64,000 bases of DNA from Favolaschia claudopus (Eukaryota > Basidiomycota > Agaricomycetes > Agaricales > Mycenaceae), in NCBI GenBank assembly GCA_037176885.1, contig JAWWNJ010000110.1:744001-808000 (forward strand). The letters are read 5' to 3'. The position numbers were made by a program, and so were the translations under genes. The notes beneath the pieces are model-generated. The model worked only from the letters and a program-made list of their open reading frames with translations, was not told the origin of the DNA and made no database searches. The first letter of the stretch is position 1. Each line of letters opens with the position of its first letter. Of this stretch, positions 12,059-23,676 are shown piece after piece.

Positions 12059-13726
12059 ATGGTCCCCCTCATCCTCTTCTCTTTTTCTTCTCTTCTTTTT
12101 CCCTTTGCTGCCGCTCATGTGGCAGCCTGGCACAAGGGCAAGTCCCATCTGCGTTCCCGTTGCTCAAATCGCGTGTTCTGACGCGTCATTCAGGCATGTA
12201 CTGTCTCAATGGAACCACACCTGGCCACGACGACCAGGATTTTAACTCTATCGCCAACCCGTTATTCAATGTACTATAGTCTTTCTGCGTCGCCACCCGT
12301 CAACTCAATAATTTTTCAATTCATAGTTGAAGAAAGACGACTGGTGGTTTCATGGACTCGACCAAGTCCGTTACGCGCCTCCAGCTCCCGTCACTTCTAA
12401 TCGCTCGTCACTCAGTGCAACCAATTTCCACCCGCCGACGGCGATTTTCTTGAACTGTGCGTCTTTGTGCTCATTTCGGCTGTGCCTGTCCTCAAATCCG
12501 AACCAGTCCTGCCAACGGGGAGTTTACAGTGGAACTGGCCGTCAATCGAGCATTCACTACGTTGAGTTATGGCGGCATGAACACAGGCACGTCCGTTGTC
12601 CAGATCGATATCTCAACTCTTATGCCACCGCTCTACAGGAGACTTCCCTGATGGTCAAAACTACCCAAACGGTCTCGGGGGCCAAGATTGTATTAGTGCT
12701 TTCAACAGTGCGGCTCCGCCACTATTCTTCCGAGATATCACACCGTCTGACTCTTCCAAAGTTCATACCCAGAACGAGAGCATGGCCTCTGGCAGCGCGT
12801 TTGCGATCTCATGTATGTCCGATCTTAGCCACTAATTGCCCATTTGACCGCGCCTATCTTCAGACCAGGTTTGCCCTACGTTTCTCCCGATAGGTAGCGA
12901 ACTGACCAATCATAGTCGGATCTTTCCCAAGTCACTCCCGAAAATCTAGTCGTGTTCACTACTCTCTACCAGTAAGCGTACTATACATCTTGAACCCGTC
13001 GAAAGTTAACCTCGCGCCAGCACGCCGTGGAAACGTATCGCCACATACGAAGTTCCAGACCTTCCTGAATGTCCGGATGGCGGCTGCATCTGTGCTGTAA
13101 GCTAAATTGATTGTAGTATCCCGCTATACATCGCTGACTTGTCCGTCAGTGGGGCTGGGTCCCGAACGGATGTGGCGAGCCCAACATGTATATGCAAGGT
13201 TCATCGCTTCATCGTTTCCCGCTGTGGAAGCCGCTCACCTCCCTCTAGGTTTCCGATGCAAAGTCACCGGTCAGCCCGGAAAATACGCCGTTGCTCCCGC
13301 TGTAGCTCCGACCTACTGCGCAGACAACTCGGCAGATTGCACCTCGGGCCCCCGACAAATGATTGTGAGTGATTATCATTCGGACACGTTCACTGGTTTG
13401 CGACATCTCATCTCATCCCGTTGTCATTTAGTACTGGAACCAGGCGGAGGGCAACAATATCGATGTTTCTGGTAATGACGCGCGGGGCTTCCCAAAGTCG
13501 CCCGCGTATAATGCCGTGCTGGGATTCGCAGAGGGTATGTGATTAGTTTCTTCCACGTTCATAACAGCGTTACGAATCTCGAGCAGGTGCTCAGCACGAC
13601 ATATTCTCGACAAATTCTGCTCCCACTGGTCCCTCTGGTCCGTCCGGCAAGCCGAGTGCAGCTCAAGGACGGCCGTCTTCTTACTGGTTACAGTATACGG
13701 GACTGTTGCTCCTCTCTTTGGCATGA
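12059..13726 (+). CDS. Secreted AA14-like lytic polysaccharide monooxygenase, GPI-type C-terminus
   Basis: Thirteen exons (12059-12137, 12194-12270, 12327-12365, 12416-12456, 12507-12586, 12639-12812, 12864-12868, 12916-12971, 13021-13096, 13150-13198, 13249-13364, 13432-13534, 13587-13726) sum to 345 codons. The signal peptide ends ...FPFAAA and mature His1 follows ([14 protein letters not shown]). Other landmarks are [35 protein letters not shown] (likely second brace His), LYHTPWKR and the Cys-rich [31 protein letters not shown] linker and a hydrophobic tail ([10 protein letters not shown]) suggest a GPI anchor. This layout recalls the AA14 copper LPMOs of white-rot fungi that attack xylan-coated cellulose; that assignment is from memory of the family. 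Two introns (12138-12193, 12587-12638) use GC donors, and exon 7 is only 5 nt. Confidence 0.7.
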
Positions 13727-14127
13727 ATCAACTTACGTTTCATTGGTGTATGATTTCTGTCTCTTGCCACTTGTTCGTCTTCTTAACCGTCTGCAGTGAC
13801 GAATCACACATGACTATCAACGACATCCTAGTGTATCTATAGGGCTTTTAGATTACTTGTATCACCATAATAACCCAAATCGCTGCTCGCAGCTTAGACG
13901 ATGCGGAATGCGAATCACAATGGAACATGCTACACATTCGTACAGTTACGACAAGGGGTCTACAATACACATAGATGAGCTCTAGGAAACTATAGTGATA
14001 TATATGTGCTAGATGAGGTCAGAAATATACACAAAGCAAGAATTCACAGAGCGAGAGGAGAGGATATAATGAGAAATAATAAAAAAAGGAGAAAAAAGAT
14101 AACCAAGAAGCCCTGCATAGGCATAGT
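13727..14127. other. Convergent 3' intergenic region
   Basis: 401 bp between converging genes. It is AT-rich, with purine-rich A-tracts at 14060-14100, and probably holds both 3' UTRs. No coding or RNA feature is supported. Confidence 0.5.
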
Positions 14128-17060
14128 TCACCGCTTCTTCCGCCGTCTTCCCGTCGGCGGTGGTTCATAGTCGGCGTCACCGCCATCATCATCCCCCCCA
14201 TCTTCTTGTTGACCTGGGTCGTCGAAGTCGTCTTCAACACCTTGAACGTATCCAACACCCATGAACACGGGGTCACCCCCCGCGCCACCACGAGCCAGAA
14301 ACCCTCGGTTTTTGGGCCGCGTCCCGACACCCACAAAGGTCCCGCTGTCCAAATCCAGATCCAAATCGGGACCAGCGTCCGGATGAGAATCCCAGTCTTG
14401 TTGAGAAGATCGGGACCGCGACCGCTGCGCCGTGCTAGCACTGCGCAACTCCTGCTCCAGCGTTTGGCGGCGGCGGTTTTTCGATGGGCGCTCCGTCCGC
14501 GCTGCAGTGGAAGTGGAAGTGGAAGCGGTGGACGACGACGCCGCGCTCGCTCTCTCGCGTGGACGAGACGGCGGGGGAGCGATTTGGAGTGCGGGCAAAG
14601 GAGATTGAGATTCTGAACGGGGGAGACGCTCTCGGGATTTCGTCCTGCCGTTCCCGTTCACCTCCTTGGCCTTCCCCTTCCCTTTCCCTTTCGAAATAGA
14701 ATGTGGATGTTTGTTCAAACCAATGCCAATGCCAGGACTGACGTCCTGCGAGTCTTGCGCAGCATCGAAGCGGAGGCTCAGCTCGTCTTCGTCTTCATCG
14801 TCGTCATCCTCATTGGCAAGGGGCGGGGGCGGCGCAGGCACAGGCGCTCGAGTCGTGCGACTGGGCGGACGAGGTTTTCGGGGGGACGGTTCGAGGGGCA
14901 TGGGGGACGACGGGGGCCGCATCGCGAACACATCCCGTCGCGAGCCACCTGGACCGCGAGAGGGTGGTGGAGGGGTGACAGCGATAGCGCGGCTGTCTTG
15001 CTCCTCCAGGTTCATGGTGATGTCGTCGGCGGCGATATCCTTCTCTTTTCGAGGGGGGACAACGAAGAGCGTCCGGACAGGCATAGCGGGATTTCGAGGA
15101 ATGATGGGGGGAGTGGAGGGAAGCCGCTCGTCTGAGTCGTCGTCGTTTCCTCTGTCGGAACACAAGGAAGGGGTGATCGTACTCGCTCTGGGGACGGTGG
15201 ACTGCCTGGAAGGAGGGAAAGATTGCGACAGTATAGAGCTGTGTTCCTGTGATGTGAAAGACGATGACGAGGAGCGACGTTTTGAAGCATGAGCTGCAGG
15301 GGATTCGCCATCAACTACAGCCAGAGTAGGTCAAGGGAATACTAACAAGGGTCGTCCGCAAATCTCTCGTCTAGGGATTGTGCCACTCTCTTCCTCTTTT
15401 CGCCAGTCTTCGCGGAATCAAACAGAGCACTGCGCTCTCGATCCCATGTAGAGGTTCGCCCAATCCAACTCGCATCCCCGGCAGTACTAGATGTCGACGA
15501 TTGAGACCGCGCAATGGACTCGCCCAGCTTTTTGAGAATAGCGGCATTCCCTGACGACATGCTTCGACCTCCTACTACCACCGTTCTACTACTATCCGTA
15601 GAGCCAGCACTACCTCCACGAGCGGTCGAGGCCTGTGCAGGAGGAAAACTGGTTTTCCTCAACTGGACTGTCTTCATCTCTGACAGGAAAGCGGCCATCT
15701 TCTCGGGTGGCACTGTGGACTGACCTGTTCGACGGGAGGGGAGCGAAGAATTGATCGGTGCTTCGTCTGGGAGGCTCCCAGTAGGTTTGAGGGAAGCGCG
15801 GGCAGCGGCGAAGGGGGCAGTCGTCGGAAGACGGCCGCCAGTGAAACCGGGTGGCGGTGGAGGAGGGGGAGGCGGTGGGGGCGGAATAAAAGCGTGTTGA
15901 AAAGAGCGGTTAGATAGCTGGACAGAACAGTCATGAAGCTAACCATCAGAGAAATGGTAGACAAAAACGAACTTCTTGTTTCAAGCGTAGGATCTCTTCC
16001 TCCAGTGTCCGAATCCTCTCCTTATCCTTCTCTCTCTCTTGGTCGCGCTCTGCTTGATCATCCTTGTCGCGCTCCCATCGTCGTTCCTCGTTCCGTTTCT
16101 GTTCTTCGCGAGCGGCAACGAGTTCGCGTTCTTTACCCCTCACACGCACTTCACCCGACGTGTCAGCTTCCAGTGTATCGTAGGCCCTCCCCTTGCCTTT
16201 CTCGTGAGAGGAAAACCGAGGGGAGTGATCGTGACTGACGGTCTCCTTGGCCTTGCCTTTCGAACTCGGGGAAGAGACAGGAAGATCTGCGTCTTCGGTA
16301 ACGAACCGCTGCCTATCGGAGGGAGGAGGTCGAGGTCGAGACGGACCCGATGGTGATAATTCCAAAGGCGGAGGCTCAGGCCGAGCTTTCGGAGGGCTAA
16401 ATACGTCCGCCGCCCAATGCACCTGTCGAGGCTCGGCATCCTCAGGATAGCGAGGAGGGGACTCTGGTTGGGTAGAGACAGAGCGCGGAAAAAGAGAGCC
16501 AGGCATTGTGATGGAGGAGCGGCGGCGAAGAACTGTGGGTAGCGGCGGGGGCGAGGGGGAACGCGACTGGGAGCGTTCAGAGCCAGAGTCTGTCAACTGC
16601 ATTGATCGTCCGGTGTGAGTAAGATTCTGCGAGCCCACCTTCTTCCGGTTCTAGGTCTGGTACTACGCGGTGGTTGGTTTTGCGTGTTGTGGTGAATATT
16701 TCCGGCGATGGAGGGGCGGGGGATCTTCGATTTCTGCGTTTGGAAGCTGCAGCGCGTTGTTTATCTCTAGAAACCCCGGGAGTGCGGCGTGGGGTGCGCA
16801 CTGGACCGCCGGGGTGTCTGGAGAGGTCATCGCGTGTTCTAGCGGGCGCGCGTTGGGTGATTTCTGGGGAATTTTCGCGTGAATCTGAGTCGTCCTGAGG
16901 GGGGACGCGTTGATGAGGCTTGCACGGTGGTGGACGGTTCGCGTACCTGTGGGATGGTGCCGCCTGTTGCGGTGATGAGGAAGGACTCGATTTCCCTGGA
17001 GACGAAGGAGAATACGCCGGAGAGGATGCCAGTGGACGAGGATGGGCCATCGGACGCCAT
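14128..17060 (-). CDS. Large proline-rich, coiled-coil protein with polyproline tract, unknown function
   Basis: Five exons (16947-17060, 16639-16894, 15973-16589, 15347-15917, 14128-15314) give 914 aa in frame. Visible parts, in order: a disordered basic N-terminus; a highly charged coiled coil (around 15975-16140: ERIRTLEEEILRLKQE); a polyproline tract of about a dozen prolines (15840-15890); a short amphipathic segment FLSEMKTVQLRKT that resembles a WH2 actin-binding motif; then disordered S/P/R-rich sequence with an acidic patch (EDDDDEDEDE) and a basic end (GRRRKKR). Coiled coil + polyproline + WH2-like element suggests an actin or profilin-linked scaffold, but that is inference. The start ATG at 17060 lies only 71 bp from the SEC14 stop. 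Confidence 0.65.
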
Positions 17061-17131
17061 CCTCGATGTAAACAAGGGCGCATTCAAATAAACGTAAACA
17101 ACCGCGTCGTGGGAATATTTCTATCGTCTAC

Positions 17132-18189
17132 TTACTTCCCGCCCTCCGCATTCCATGGTCCAACGTCGCTCAGCGAGCATCCTTGTGGGCACTTGCACGT
17201 CCCACCAAGCTCCTCCGGCAAGTTCCCCTCGTCAATTTGTTCCAGCAGCTCAGCCTTGTACTCTTTCGGCCCGCCTAATATATGCACTTTGTCCACCGTC
17301 ACTTCGTCAAGCCATCCCTTCACCACATTCCAGACCGTGCTGAAACCCATCGGCGCATTGATCACGTAAAACTTGCCCATGCACTCGGGGTAGTAGTTCT
17401 GTCCAATTTTGGTCGCCTCAGACACGTAGTCCTTGACGCGGATGAAGCTCGAGAGCGAGACGCCGCCAAGATCGAGGATACTGAACGACGTCTCAACGGG
17501 ATGACCCACCGCGGACGAGCAGGCGGGGAGTCGCGAGTTGAGGAAGGCTTCGTATTCGACAACAAGGTGCTGCAGAAGACGTTCTTGTGTCGTGCATTCG
17601 TACATGGCTTTCACATTCAGGTTGCCCAAGCGTTGGATGTATATTGGGCGACCGGACTGCCAACAAGCATAAGTGACTACGGCCAACTTGTGATACTCAA
17701 CTCACTTTGTCCATGTTCTGGGCACGAATAAACTTCAGTTCGCAGTGAACCAGCGGAAAGAACTTACATGATAGTATTGCGGTAAGTACTTGTCCACCTC
17801 TGCAACCTCTGTAAAGTCGAACGTCCTGTGACCGAGTTTTAGCACCTTATTGAAGACCATGGTGCATCCGTCCCTACTTACTTAACGAGCTCGTCCACAT
17901 TGAACTCCTTTCTCCACTTTTCGGCAGCCTTGAACATCTCCTTAGATTGTTCGACATCAAACTTGCGTGCGCGAAGGAATCTAAGGTGGTCGCCTAAGCA
18001 CGCCGGTCATGAGGGGAGTGGATCACAACGGCCACACCGCAACAGCGTCGCATCATCGTGACGCGCCTCAACCAAGACGCCGTCCTTCCGTAGCTCCTCT
18101 TTCAGCTTGCCAAGGGCCGCCTCCTGCTCAGAGGACAAATTCCCTAAATGACCTGGAGGCGGGGTGTAGTTGGAATTGGGTTGGGACAT
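17132..18189 (-). CDS. SEC14: Phosphatidylinositol/phosphatidylcholine transfer protein Sec14
   Basis: Five exons (18038-18189, 17882-17980, 17768-17825, 17706-17717, 17132-17656) give 281 aa. The CRAL-TRIO N domain has [15 protein letters not shown], and the lipid-binding domain has [34 protein letters not shown] and the gate-helix region DKVHILGG. It exchanges PI and PC at the Golgi to support vesicle formation. Exon 4 is only 12 nt and encodes NMDK; without it HNMDKSGRPIYI is broken. The protein ends soon after DVGPW, which is short for the family; a GTAAGT overlaps the stop codon, but the next gene starts 71 bp downstream, so extension is unlikely. Confidence 0.9.
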
Positions 18190-18356
18190 TGAGACGACGA
18201 TAGTACGAAGGGGAAGCAATGGTAAGGTGCGCGTCATCGACGAATCTGCGGCGCTGTTTCTATAAACCGAGAAAGAGCACACGTTCATCATGATGCGGTT
18301 TGGTGTGCAGAGTCACGGGATCGCGTACAGGAGGAAATATTTTTCTCTGCTCCCTA

Positions 18357-19624
18357 TCATCGCGAAAACAGCCTCCCAAACCATCCAGTCTTTCCTTTCG
18401 ATGCAGCGGCTGCAGTCGCAGTCGCAGTTGGCTTCTTAAAGGAAGACTCGTTGGGCGACCTCTTGTCAACAACCTTGACGCTTTCAGAATTTTCAAGCTG
18501 AGCATAGCGGCGCTTGTATTCTGAAGGAGACTCTGCTGAAGTCCCGCCGGCCCACATCCCTCTGCGCGCTGCTCTGGGATGATCGATTGTAAACGCAAAG
18601 GCTGAGCACCGGATGAAGTATGATACCCACTTCGCCTCATTCTCAACACGTAGAAACTCCTCCTTACCCCACTTGCCGTACTCCGCACCAGCCTGTTAAA
18701 TAAGATATAGTCAAAAAGATCGACGGAAAAGCGAGTTCGGCCCCACTTGTTCGTATGTTGTTACCCATCCAGCCCGCAGCATTTCGAGAGATAGGCTCTT
18801 CCCCGATGCCCAACTTGCGGGCAGGAGACGCGGTGAGAGGGTCACGATCGAAACCTGTTTCCGATGCAATAGGCATATAGTATGCGTGAACTATGCGAGA
18901 GGGAGGCGTACGGTTCGGCCATACTGATCACGGCGAAGGAGCTGACAGTAAACCGTTTTCCCTAGAATTTCTTCTCTTAGCCACGAGAGAGCCTCTTCCG
19001 CGTAAGCTGAGGGGTCGTGTTAGATTAGATACCCAGGGTGAGTACGCGTTTGTTTGAGTAGACACACGTTGAGCTGGTTTCCCAAAATGTGCAGCCTTCG
19101 AAAAATCGAGAACCACGTCAATATAAGTGAGTTGCACGACAGGCTAGTCATTACCTCTGGAGCGTCAACGCCGGCGATCCGGATGTGAAGCGTCTTGTCC
19201 TTCAGTTCTTGTACCATCATCAACTATCGTTTCTGAGACACGATTTATTTATATCAGAATCACCCTTCGTTGTGGATGGCACGCGTCTGAATTTGAGAGG
19301 CCATCGCCACCCAAATCCAGGCATATGATAGAACCGAAAGTTGTCCGAGTCGCCGACGCTTGTAACCTTGCCCTTTACCCATCGTCGCTTGGCGAGGACG
19401 TCGGGAGTTACCCAGTCGCCGTTGGGTATCCTCCGGAAATATCGTCTGTATACTAGAGCGCCGGATATCGAGGTCACGGAACCGAGGGCGAAGGCGGAGA
19501 GGGCTAAGACGGGAGCGGGAATTGCGTTCAACCTTGCTTGAGCTTGCGAGAGTAATCCTTGGGTTTCCTGCGAGGGTTCGCGTTTATTCCGGTCTGCTGG
19601 CCACAGTATGGGTATGGAAGGCAT
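18357..19624 (-). CDS. LCL3: Lcl3-like membrane-anchored staphylococcal-type nuclease
   Basis: Seven exons (19264-19624, 19155-19207, 19068-19095, 18912-19006, 18747-18854, 18631-18692, 18357-18573) sum to 307 aa. One TM segment ([21 protein letters not shown]) precedes an SNase-like fold with [10 protein letters not shown], the Arg-containing RIAGVDAPE, the Glu in [10 protein letters not shown] and the Arg in DQYGRTV, matching the R/E/R catalytic set of micrococcal nucleases. Yeast Lcl3 is a mitochondrial membrane protein linked to life span. The 28-nt third exon is required for frame. The gene is divergent from TAH18 across 85 bp. Confidence 0.88.
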
Positions 19625-19709
19625 GGTGTTGGTTGCAGACAGAAGTGTAAGTCTGTTCGGCGTGGCGGCCCGAAATCTCCGACTCACCTGGCTTCCGACT
19701 CTCACTTGC
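19625..19709. promoter_or_regulatory. 85-bp bidirectional promoter, LCL3/TAH18
   Basis: The ATG of LCL3 (minus) and the chosen ATG of TAH18 (plus) are separated by only 85 bp, so promoter elements and 5' UTRs must overlap or extend into the opposing coding region. No TATA box is visible. Confidence 0.5.
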
Positions 19710-21953
19710 ATGAGCGAGCAAGCGGCAGACCGCGATCTCCTCATCCTGTATGCCACCGAAACCGGCACTGCTCAGGATGCCGCAGAGCGCCTTGCGCGCC
19801 AGTGCCGCCGTATCCACTTCACATGTCGGGTTCTCAGCACAGACAAATATTCTTTGGTATCAAAACCATCCTCCTCAGCCTTGCCCCCCACCCTTATTCA
19901 ACCGATCTTGTTATCCAGTCCGATCTGCTCTCTGAGCCTCTCGTCCTCTTCGTCGTCTCGACAACTGGTTCCGGTGTAGAGCCCCGATCCATGACAATAA
20001 TGTGGAAGACCTTACTCCGTTCCGACTTGCCTGTCGACCTATTTGATGAGCTTTCGTTCGCTGTGTTCGGTTTGGGTGATACGGCGTACGAGAAATTCTG
20101 CTGGCCGGCCAAGAAATTGGCTCGGAGGCTCGTGAGTCTGGGTGCCACGGAAATCTGTGACAGAGGGGAGGGCGATGACCAAGATCCTCTGGGGTAAATA
20201 TCCCATCCCCCCTGCAGTAAGCTCGTGACAAAGCCGACTCAAATCTTTCAGTATAGATGAGGCTCTGGAAACATGGACGCAGAAAGTCATGGATGCTTTA
20301 CTGCTCGCCCATCCACTGCCGAAAGACGTTGAGATACTCCCAGTCGACTCACTGCCTCCTCCGCGTGTGAATATGGTCCGGGACCCTTCATCTTTCGCCT
20401 CAACCTCGTCAGAAACTCCTAGAGGTTTCTTTTCGGCGACAGTGAAAGTGAACAATCGCATAACTGCTGAGGATTGGTATCAAGATGTTCGACATCTTGA
20501 GTTTACATTGGACCACGACATCCGGCAAGTTATAGACAAGGCGGATCTTTGCTTTTGTTTCTGATGGTCAGCGTAGGTATTCGCCTGGAGACGTCGCTAT
20601 CATACAGCCTATGGCGTCTCCCAAAGACGTCGAATCGCTCCTCGGCACTCTGGGTTTTTTAGAAGTGGCGGATGCACCATTTCGAATAGATCACACCATG
20701 TCCTGATCGTTTCCACTGGATTCTATCACCTGGCTCACGTTTCCCAGTTAGGACAGACCTTTCCCTACCCGAATATCTCGCAGACGTCGTGACCCCAAGG
20801 ATACTGTTCACCCGATATCTCGACTTCAATGCCGTCCCCCGTCGATCCTTCTTCGAATATCTTCTCCATTTCACAACGGACGAGTTAGAACGCGAAAAAC
20901 TGCAAGATTTTCTCTCTCGAGAAGGAGCTGTTTGTGGTCTCTGCTCGCTTTTTTTCGCGCTGTCGAATTCACACAGAGCATAGGATGAATTATACGACTA
21001 CTGCCATCGAGTCCGACGAACGATTCACGAAGTTCTAGTCGAGTTTCGCCACGTTAAAATACCTCTAAATTATGTCTTCGACGTATTCCCACCGCTTCGG
21101 CCACGCTTATTTTCTATCGCAAGTTCAGCACAGGTAATAGTATCTCCGCCTTCACAGAAACGTCATATTCACAGATACTCAGCATTCTCCTTCCGAGATA
21201 CATCTTTGCGTTGCGATCGTGAAATTTCGTACCAAGTTGAAGGTTCCGAGGAAAGGGATATGTACCTCCTTCCTCGCGTCCTTGAAACCAGGTACATATT
21301 CGTTATATCTTCTCAAGTCACGATCTCAAGCGCACAGCAGGCGATACACTGCAAATGGGAGTCCAAGAAGGTTTAATGAAGTTGCCGACCGACGATAAGC
21401 CTGTCATTTGCGTCGGACCTGGCACTGGAGTCGCTCCAATGAGAGCCGTCATTCAAGAACGTCTGCACAAGGGAGCTACCAGTCTGTATCTCTTCCCCGC
21501 TTCTCGGCTTCATTGATGAAAATATCCAGACAACACTCTGTATTTTGGCTGCCGCTCAGCGTCGAAAGACCAACATTACGGGCCAGAATGGAGTTTGTAC
21601 GCCTCTACTGGTGCTGTGAATTACCGAGCTGCTTTCTCTCGCGACGGTCCTGAGGGCACAAAACGCACATATGTGCAAGATCTCTTGCAAGAGGATGCGG
21701 AGCGGATATGGGCCCTACTTGAGGCTGGCGCCAGTGTCTTTATATCTGGGTCAGTCAGCGAGCCACGGAGGATCGTTGACCGAGCTCAATAACATCTGAA
21801 TTTCACAGTTCCTCCAACAAAATGCCCGCCGCTGTTAAAGACGCTCTGCGTTTTGCTGTCGAAACCTACGGCAACTTGCCATCGACAGAAGCAGCCGAGT
21901 ACATCTCTGCTATGGAGGCAAGCGGGCGGCTAATTGAAGAATGCTGGAGTTGA
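19710..21953 (+). CDS. TAH18: NADPH-dependent diflavin oxidoreductase (Tah18/Ndor1)
   Basis: Ten exons (19710-19856, 19919-20193, 20252-20524, 20577-20699, 20752-20929, 20984-21133, 21183-21291, 21338-21481, 21530-21749, 21809-21953) sum to 588 codons. An N-terminal flavodoxin domain has the FMN loop LYATETGTAQD and VSTTGSG, then FGLGDTAYEKFCWPAKK. The FAD-binding domain has PRLFSIASS, and the NADPH domain has CVGPGTGVAPMRA and SLYFGCRS-like TLYFGCRSASKD. It passes electrons from NADPH to Dre2 for cytosolic Fe-S cluster assembly. The intron at 20525-20576 has a GC donor (GCAAGT), needed for the reading frame. Confidence 0.92.
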
Positions 21954-22194
21954 GAGATGAAGGTCGAGCCTTCGATGGTCACATATACGATTTGGATAAT
22001 CTTCCTACAAGCCAACGCCAGTGAACAATACTCGTGGATATCTGTGGCGGATATAGATTGATTTTCAAGATACTCTAAGTCATCGAAATGTACAGTACAT
22101 CCACGTCTTTGCTGCGCCAATCCATCCCAGCGCGGCTTTTGTGATGGGGCACCAAAAGCTTTTACGCTCCCAGACGCCAATATTTGGGTAGCCC

Positions 22195-23676
22195 TTACTC
22201 TGGCTTGTAATCCGGACGAAGGGAACGCACGGTCTTGCCAGCCCGCCAGATCTCCTGGTCGTTGATCTCCTTGAGTTCCCGAGCAAGGTCCTCGCGGTAG
22301 GTTGACCGGCCATTGAACTCGAGCGACTTGCGGGTCTCAGTTCCGTTGCGCACGCTCTCGTACAACTGCTCAAAGATCGGTACGTTGGCCTTTTCAAAGA
22401 CAGGTGCCCAGTCAAGGGCTCCGCGACGGGCTGTCGTTGAGCAAGCATTGTACATGTAGTCCATGCTGATAGAGCAACACATCAATTGCGACCACTGACT
22501 GATCGGTCGCATGTACTTACCCATACTGGCCAACGAGCGGGTAGAGAGACTGGGTGGCCTCCTCGACGGTCTCGTTAAATGCCTCAGAAGGAGTGTGCCC
22601 GTTCTTGCGTAGAACCTGGTATTGGGCCAGGAAGAGACCCTCTGCGTAAAAAATCAGTGACTGCTCGCGAATCAGACCAAATAGCGTACGGATGGCACCC
22701 ATAAGCTGCAGGTTACATCTCAGCTTCCATTATTTACAAGCATTGGAAAGAGACGTACGACACCGCGCTCGCCATATAGGTCAGAGTAGACTTCTTTCTG
22801 GAAAGTCGTGTCGTACATGTATCCAGAGCCAATGCCGACACCGAGAGCAATGGCCTTCTCCTTTGCCTTACCAGTGACGTCTTGGAAGACGGCGACACTC
22901 GAATTGATGCCGCGGCCCTCCTTGAAGAGGGTACGAACAGTACGACCAGAACCTTTCGGGGCCACAAGGATAACGTCGACGTCCGCAGGGGGAATGACTT
23001 TGGTATCCTCCTTGTAGACGATGGAGAAGCCATGAGAGAAGTAGAGAGTCTTGCCCTTGGTGATGAGCGGGGCGATGGTTGGCCATGTCTGCGACTGCGC
23101 AGCGTCGGACAACAGGTTCATGATAATTGTGCCTTTGTTAATGGCCTCTTCGATGGGGAATAGAGTCTCCCCGGGAACCTTTGAGAAAATAAACGGGAGA
23201 CCAAGAATCAGAAGCGACTGTTACAGACCCAACCGTCCTCCATCGCTTGCCGCCAGCTCTCTCCATCCTTGCGTACACCTACGATCACGTTGAGGCCGTT
23301 ATCGCGAGCGTTCAATCCTTGACCGTGTCCTTGAGAACCATAGCCGATGAGAGCAAGTGTATCGTTTTTGAAGTAGTCTTGGAGCTTGGCAAGCGGCCAG
23401 TCACTTCGTTCATATACAACCTCTTTCGTTCCAGCGAAGTCAAGGGTCTTAACACCACGCGTACCCTATGATCGTGTAAGAGGAAGACTGATTTTAATGG
23501 GATGTAAATTGGCTAGCCTTGGCAGCAGACCGCCCAGACCTGGCAGCAGCAGCATGAGCGAAGAGAGAGAATGAAGCAGTCTGTGCCGGCTTCAGGGATG
23601 CGGAAGAAAGGGCGCGAGGAGCGCGACGCGAGGCGGCGCGAATGGCCTGAGAAGCAGAGCGAGCAGCGAAGGACAT
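22195..23676 (-). CDS. ILV5: Mitochondrial ketol-acid reductoisomerase (acetohydroxyacid reductoisomerase)
   Basis: Six exons (23518-23676, 23229-23465, 22759-23178, 22690-22705, 22521-22641, 22195-22465) sum to 408 codons. A mitochondrial presequence rich in R, S and A is followed by the Rossmann fingerprint GYGSQGHGQGLN, VAPKGSGRTVR, EGRGINSS, the Mg-binding ETVEEATQSLYP region and STTARRGALDW. It catalyses the second step of Val/Ile synthesis. The first intron appears to have a GC donor (AAG|GCTAGC); no GT alternative keeps frame. Exon 4 is 16 nt. The 48-nt intron 22642-22689 is a multiple of three with no stop. A TGACTC Gcn4-type site lies 57 bp upstream of the ATG. Confidence 0.93.

Noticed and set aside
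14510..14535. GGAAGT triplet-like microsatellite
   Set aside because: It encodes S/T repeats inside the proline-rich gene; short and unremarkable for low-complexity coding sequence.
17090..17131. Extra 3' exon of SEC14 from the GTAAGT at the stop codon
   Set aside because: The next gene's ATG is at 17060, leaving no room, and the protein already includes the whole CRAL-TRIO domain.
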